Under the pieces are notes generated by a model. It saw only the letters and a program-made list of their open reading frames with translations. It ran no database searches and was not told the origin of the DNA. Source: an uncultured Oscillospiraceae bacterium (lineage in GTDB: Bacteria > Bacillota > Clostridia > Oscillospirales > Acutalibacteraceae). From it: 64,000 bases of DNA. Shown one piece after another: positions 61,601 through 64,000 of the stretch. The translations under genes were made by a program, and so were the position numbers. How positions within the stretch are numbered: position 1 is the first letter of the stretch; each line of letters begins with the position of its first letter. Location of the stretch: assembly GCA_900547105.1 (NCBI GenBank), contig URFL01000007.1, positions 62,001 to 126,000 of the forward strand, given 5' to 3'.

Positions 61601-62134
61601 TTGAAACGAAGCGCAAAGGTTGCCATCAGCGGCGTCTTTTCGGCTCTGGCGCTGGTTTGCATGCTGTTTACCATCTTCCCCTACGCCACCTATGCGCTGG
61701 CGGGGCTGGCGGGGGCGATTCTGCTGCCGGTGGCGCTGGAATGTGGAAAACCGTGGGCGTTTGGTGCCTATGGCGTGGTATCGCTGTTGTCGCTGCTGTT
61801 GGCGCCGGATATGGAATCCAAGCTGCTGTTTGTCGCCTTTTTCGGGTATTATCCCATTTTGAAGCTGATATTGGATCGTCTGAACCGCGTGGCTGGTTGG
61901 GCGATCAAGCTGGCGGCGTTTAACGCGGCGATGGTGGCCAGCTATTTGCTGATGCTGTATGTGTTCGGGTTGCCCGCCGACACCTTTGAGCTGTTTGGCG
62001 TGAACCTGCCGCTGGTCTTTTTGCTTACCGGCAATGTGGTGTTCTGGCTGTATGACCGGGTACTGTCCGGCTTTGTGGTGATGTATTGCACCCAGTGGCA
62101 CGATCGTGTCGCGCATCTTTTGCATTATAAATAA
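61601..62134 (+). CDS. Six-helix membrane protein, unknown
   Basis: A 177-residue protein starting at TTG (61,601) after AAGGGGG. It has five or six membrane helices (about 8-30, 33-45, 55-68, 78-92, 105-122, 133-150) and the general look of an S-component or small integral membrane protein (VAISGVFSALALVCMLF). It is the last gene of the trio after DUF5685 and the J-domain protein. No specific ligand motif is seen. Confidence 0.75.
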   Translation: MKRSAKVAISGVFSALALVCMLFTIFPYATYALAGLAGAILLPVALECGKPWAFGAYGVVSLLSLLLAPDMESKLLFVAFFGYYPILKLILDRLNRVAGWAIKLAAFNAAMVASYLLMLYVFGLPADTFELFGVNLPLVFLLTGNVVFWLYDRVLSGFVVMYCTQWHDRVAHLLHYK

Positions 62135-62137
62135 GAA

Positions 62138-62172
62138 AACCCCTGTTTCATTTCGGTGAAGCAGGGGTTATT
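62138..62172 (+). terminator. Terminator of the DUF5685 operon
   Basis: A 13-bp stem with one mismatch (AACCCCTGTTTCA/TGAAGCAGGGGTT), then ATTG; the T-run is poor. Confidence 0.7.
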
Positions 62173-62186
62173 GCTTTGAAACGCAC

Positions 62187-62224
62187 AAATGCGCCGGATA
62201 GTCGTTCGACTATCCGGCGCATTT
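62187..62224. terminator. Long hairpin between convergent genes
   Basis: An 18-bp perfect stem with a two-base loop (AAATGCGCCGGATAGTCG arms). The outer AAAT/ATTT gives only a short T-run; it probably ends the minus-strand gene. Confidence 0.6.
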
Positions 62225-62226
62225 GC

Positions 62227-64000
62227 TTATGCCTTTATGGCTTTTTGTTTTTTGAAGAAAGGGCGGAACACCCGATAAATGGCGGCATAGCGCAACTTCC
62301 AGAACATGATAAACTTGGTGGATCGCGTCAACGCCGGATCGATGACCGCAATGTTTTGCGCAAAGGTGATCAGGGTGCGCAATTCGTATTCCTGCAGCGC
62401 CTGCTCACCATAGATGGATTTTTCCATCAGATACGCCACACGGGCATATTCGCCTTTGTTGACGGTTACAAACCGATCGGCAATTTCCTCATCGGTGCCC
62501 TCGGTGTTCCATCCAAGGCTGGCATCCAGCTTCCATAGCCAAAGGATGGAATAGATCAGATTTTGCAGTATCAGTACCTTGTGGAATGCATCGGTGCGTC
62601 GGAAAACGCGTTTTTCGTGCATATTGATATACAGCCTCATGATTTCCAGAATCAAAAATACGACGGTCAACAGCAGCGCCAGAACAGCCACAATGCCGAC
62701 CAGCACCAGCACAATGTTAATGACCACATTCAACGGTTCCGAATACGGTCTGGCACCGCTGCCGGGGGAGCCGGCAACTTCGTGTGTGTTTTGCTCGTCG
62801 TCATCCAGTGCCGCTTTTTTGTGAGCGGCATCCGGCACAGCTACCATCTGCTGCAACGCCACAGCATCATAGTAGAATCCGGGGGTCACATCCACCGGCA
62901 GCCAGCCGATACCATCAAAATATACTTCCGCCCAGGCGTGCGCACTGGCTTCGGTCAAAAGAACCGTCCCGTTTTTGCTGTCGGCGATGTTGTCGGCGGA
63001 TATATGGTATCCTTCGACATAGCGCGCGGGAATACCGTGGCTGCGGAAAGCCTCCACCGCCACCGATGCGTATAGTACGGCGTTCCCCTTGTGGGAGTTG
63101 GTCAGGAAGTACACAAGGGGATCGGTGTCGTCCGACGGCGAATTGGGTTGAGCCGCATAACTGACCAGGTTCGCCAGCCGTTCGCGGATACGGCAAACGC
63201 TGCCGTATATGCTGTCCTGATCGGATGTGCTGTCCTCCCAAAAGATGGAATGAATCATTTTGGACAATCGGGGATTAACGGTGGTATATGTGTTGTACAC
63301 AAAATCACGATAGACCGCCTCGGCACGGCTGTATTGCTTTTGTTGTTCGGTCGTCGGTTCGCTGACCCAATCCTCCCGCACCGTCAGCTCAGCCGGCTTG
63401 CTGGACGACACTTCCTGGAAGGTGTATTCGCTGGCACCAAACAGCTTTCCGGATTTTAAGCGGGTGTCTTTCTCGTCGGAGCTCCATCGGCTATCGATGG
63501 TTTTCAGAGTCGATGGCGCGTAAATATAATAACGCGAGGCGTCTTTGACGGCTACCGTCACCTCGTTGGATTTGACCGTATGGTTGTCCGACAAAGCATA
63601 GTAGTCGGCCACCTGCGTCAACGGGTCAAAATTCTGCTCCGCCAGCCAATCCAGCATGCCGGCGTATTGCCCGCCATAGGCGGCATCCGAAAGCGGGGTC
63701 CAGCTGCCGCTGTTGTAGGAAGCACCCACAAATCCCCGCAGATACAGCGGCTTTTCATATTCCGATCGAACGGTCAGCATCGTATTAGAACCGCTGTTGA
63801 GCGCCGAGGCGTTGTACAAATTGCCGGACGGCAGCACGTCTTCGCCGTAGCGAAAGTCGTGTACCCCTTGTCGCGCCTGTTCGCGCATAGAGGTGACGCT
63901 GGCAATTTCCCGCTGCGGCAGCAGCATCGCCAGCAAACTGGCGATGACCGCGCAAACGGCAAAAGCCCGCACGGTCTGTGCAGAGGGGCGACCGTCTTTT
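62227..64000 (-). CDS. Membrane transglutaminase-fold protein, 3' part, catalytic Cys absent
   Basis: The frame is open to the right edge, so the N-terminus is missing and at least 590 residues are seen. It has a membrane helix near the visible start (FAVCAVIASLLAMLLPQ), an extracytoplasmic region, then a transglutaminase-like core. The segment that normally reads G-x-C-x-x-F-A is GNAVLYAS here, with Ala at 63,079-63,081 where the nucleophile should be. The His (SAHAWAEV) and Asp (PVDVTPGF) are kept. A second membrane helix (NVVINIVLVLVGIVAVLALL) precedes a basic cytoplasmic tail. The layout is that of the DUF3488/DUF4129-type transglutaminase family. The loss of Cys suggests a binding or regulatory role. 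Confidence 0.85.
   Translation of the reverse strand, partial: KDGRPSAQTVRAFAVCAVIASLLAMLLPQREIASVTSMREQARQGVHDFRYGEDVLPSGNLYNASALNSGSNTMLTVRSEYEKPLYLRGFVGASYNSGSWTPLSDAAYGGQYAGMLDWLAEQNFDPLTQVADYYALSDNHTVKSNEVTVAVKDASRYYIYAPSTLKTIDSRWSSDEKDTRLKSGKLFGASEYTFQEVSSSKPAELTVREDWVSEPTTEQQKQYSRAEAVYRDFVYNTYTTVNPRLSKMIHSIFWEDSTSDQDSIYGSVCRIRERLANLVSYAAQPNSPSDDTDPLVYFLTNSHKGNAVLYASVAVEAFRSHGIPARYVEGYHISADNIADSKNGTVLLTEASAHAWAEVYFDGIGWLPVDVTPGFYYDAVALQQMVAVPDAAHKKAALDDDEQNTHEVAGSPGSGARPYSEPLNVVINIVLVLVGIVAVLALLLTVVFLILEIMRLYINMHEKRVFRRTDAFHKVLILQNLIYSILWLWKLDASLGWNTEGTDEEIADRFVTVNKGEYARVAYLMEKSIYGEQALQEYELRTLITFAQNIAVIDPALTRSTKFIMFWKLRYAAIYRVFRPFFKKQKAIKA

Overview
The window looks like chromosome from a moderately GC-rich, low-GC-lineage gut Firmicute, most likely class Clostridia and plausibly the Oscillospiraceae/Ruminococcaceae. 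The reasons are AGGAGG-type ribosome sites, frequent TTG/GTG starts, a tryptophan T-box leader, a lysine riboswitch, an agr/LytTR-type two-component system, a DUF5685/J-domain gene pair and lipoboxes typical of Gram-positives. No plasmid, phage, integrase, transposase or CRISPR signature was found. The family assignment is inference; only the general Firmicute character is well supported.

Layout. 1-1,180 (minus): 5' part of a GH3 lipoprotein beta-N-acetylhexosaminidase and two tRNA genes (Ile2/CAU and Trp) with promoter and terminator. 1,434-16,839 (plus): one long co-directional island of about 21 genes, with small or overlapping gaps and a strong terminator. It starts with an XRE-type repressor and holds Sel1-like, MORN, YwqG/DUF1963, zinc-ribbon and multi-pass membrane proteins. 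It ends with a phospho-signalling core of protein kinase, TerY-like von Willebrand A protein and PP2C phosphatase, followed by a transglutaminase-fold protein. This is the most unusual part of the window. 16,886-20,144: a lipoprotein, a DUF3737 beta-helix protein and a PatB/MalY C-S lyase. 20,152-25,603: two two-component systems (GHKL/LytTR on minus, 7TMR-DISM/OmpR on plus) around a small lipoprotein. 25,694-30,211: a 1,505-residue secreted protein with FG-GAP, Ser/Gly-rich beta, fibronectin III and collagen-like parts. 30,351-33,925: ssrA (tmRNA), a PflX-type radical SAM protein and a CapD-type nucleotide-sugar dehydratase. 34,002-34,370: a second copy of the XRE repressor, standing alone.

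34,379-38,530 (minus): asnB, an OB-fold membrane protein, an M20 amidohydrolase and a low-molecular-weight phosphatase, translationally coupled. 38,574-45,352 (minus): a complete trpEGDCFBA operon behind a Trp T-box. 45,379-48,268 (minus): TrkH/TrkA potassium uptake. 48,306-49,320 (plus): three small orphan genes, one a 51-residue membrane protein. 49,331-52,474 (minus): asd-dapA-dapB behind a lysine riboswitch. 52,554-62,170: queA, a PRTase (minus), a GNAT acetyltransferase, uvrB-uvrA and a DUF5685/DnaJ/membrane trio. 62,227-64,000 (minus): 3' part of a membrane transglutaminase-fold protein that lacks the catalytic cysteine.

How the genes work together. The trp, dap/asd and asnB blocks are amino-acid biosynthesis, with RNA-level control by uncharged tRNA-Trp and by lysine respectively. 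The 1.5-16.8 kb island reads as a self-contained sensory and phospho-relay module: reversible Ser/Thr phosphorylation (kinase, PP2C), a MIDAS-bearing TerY-like scaffold, repeat proteins for protein-protein contacts, and membrane parts that could sense the envelope. Its biological trigger cannot be read from the sequence.
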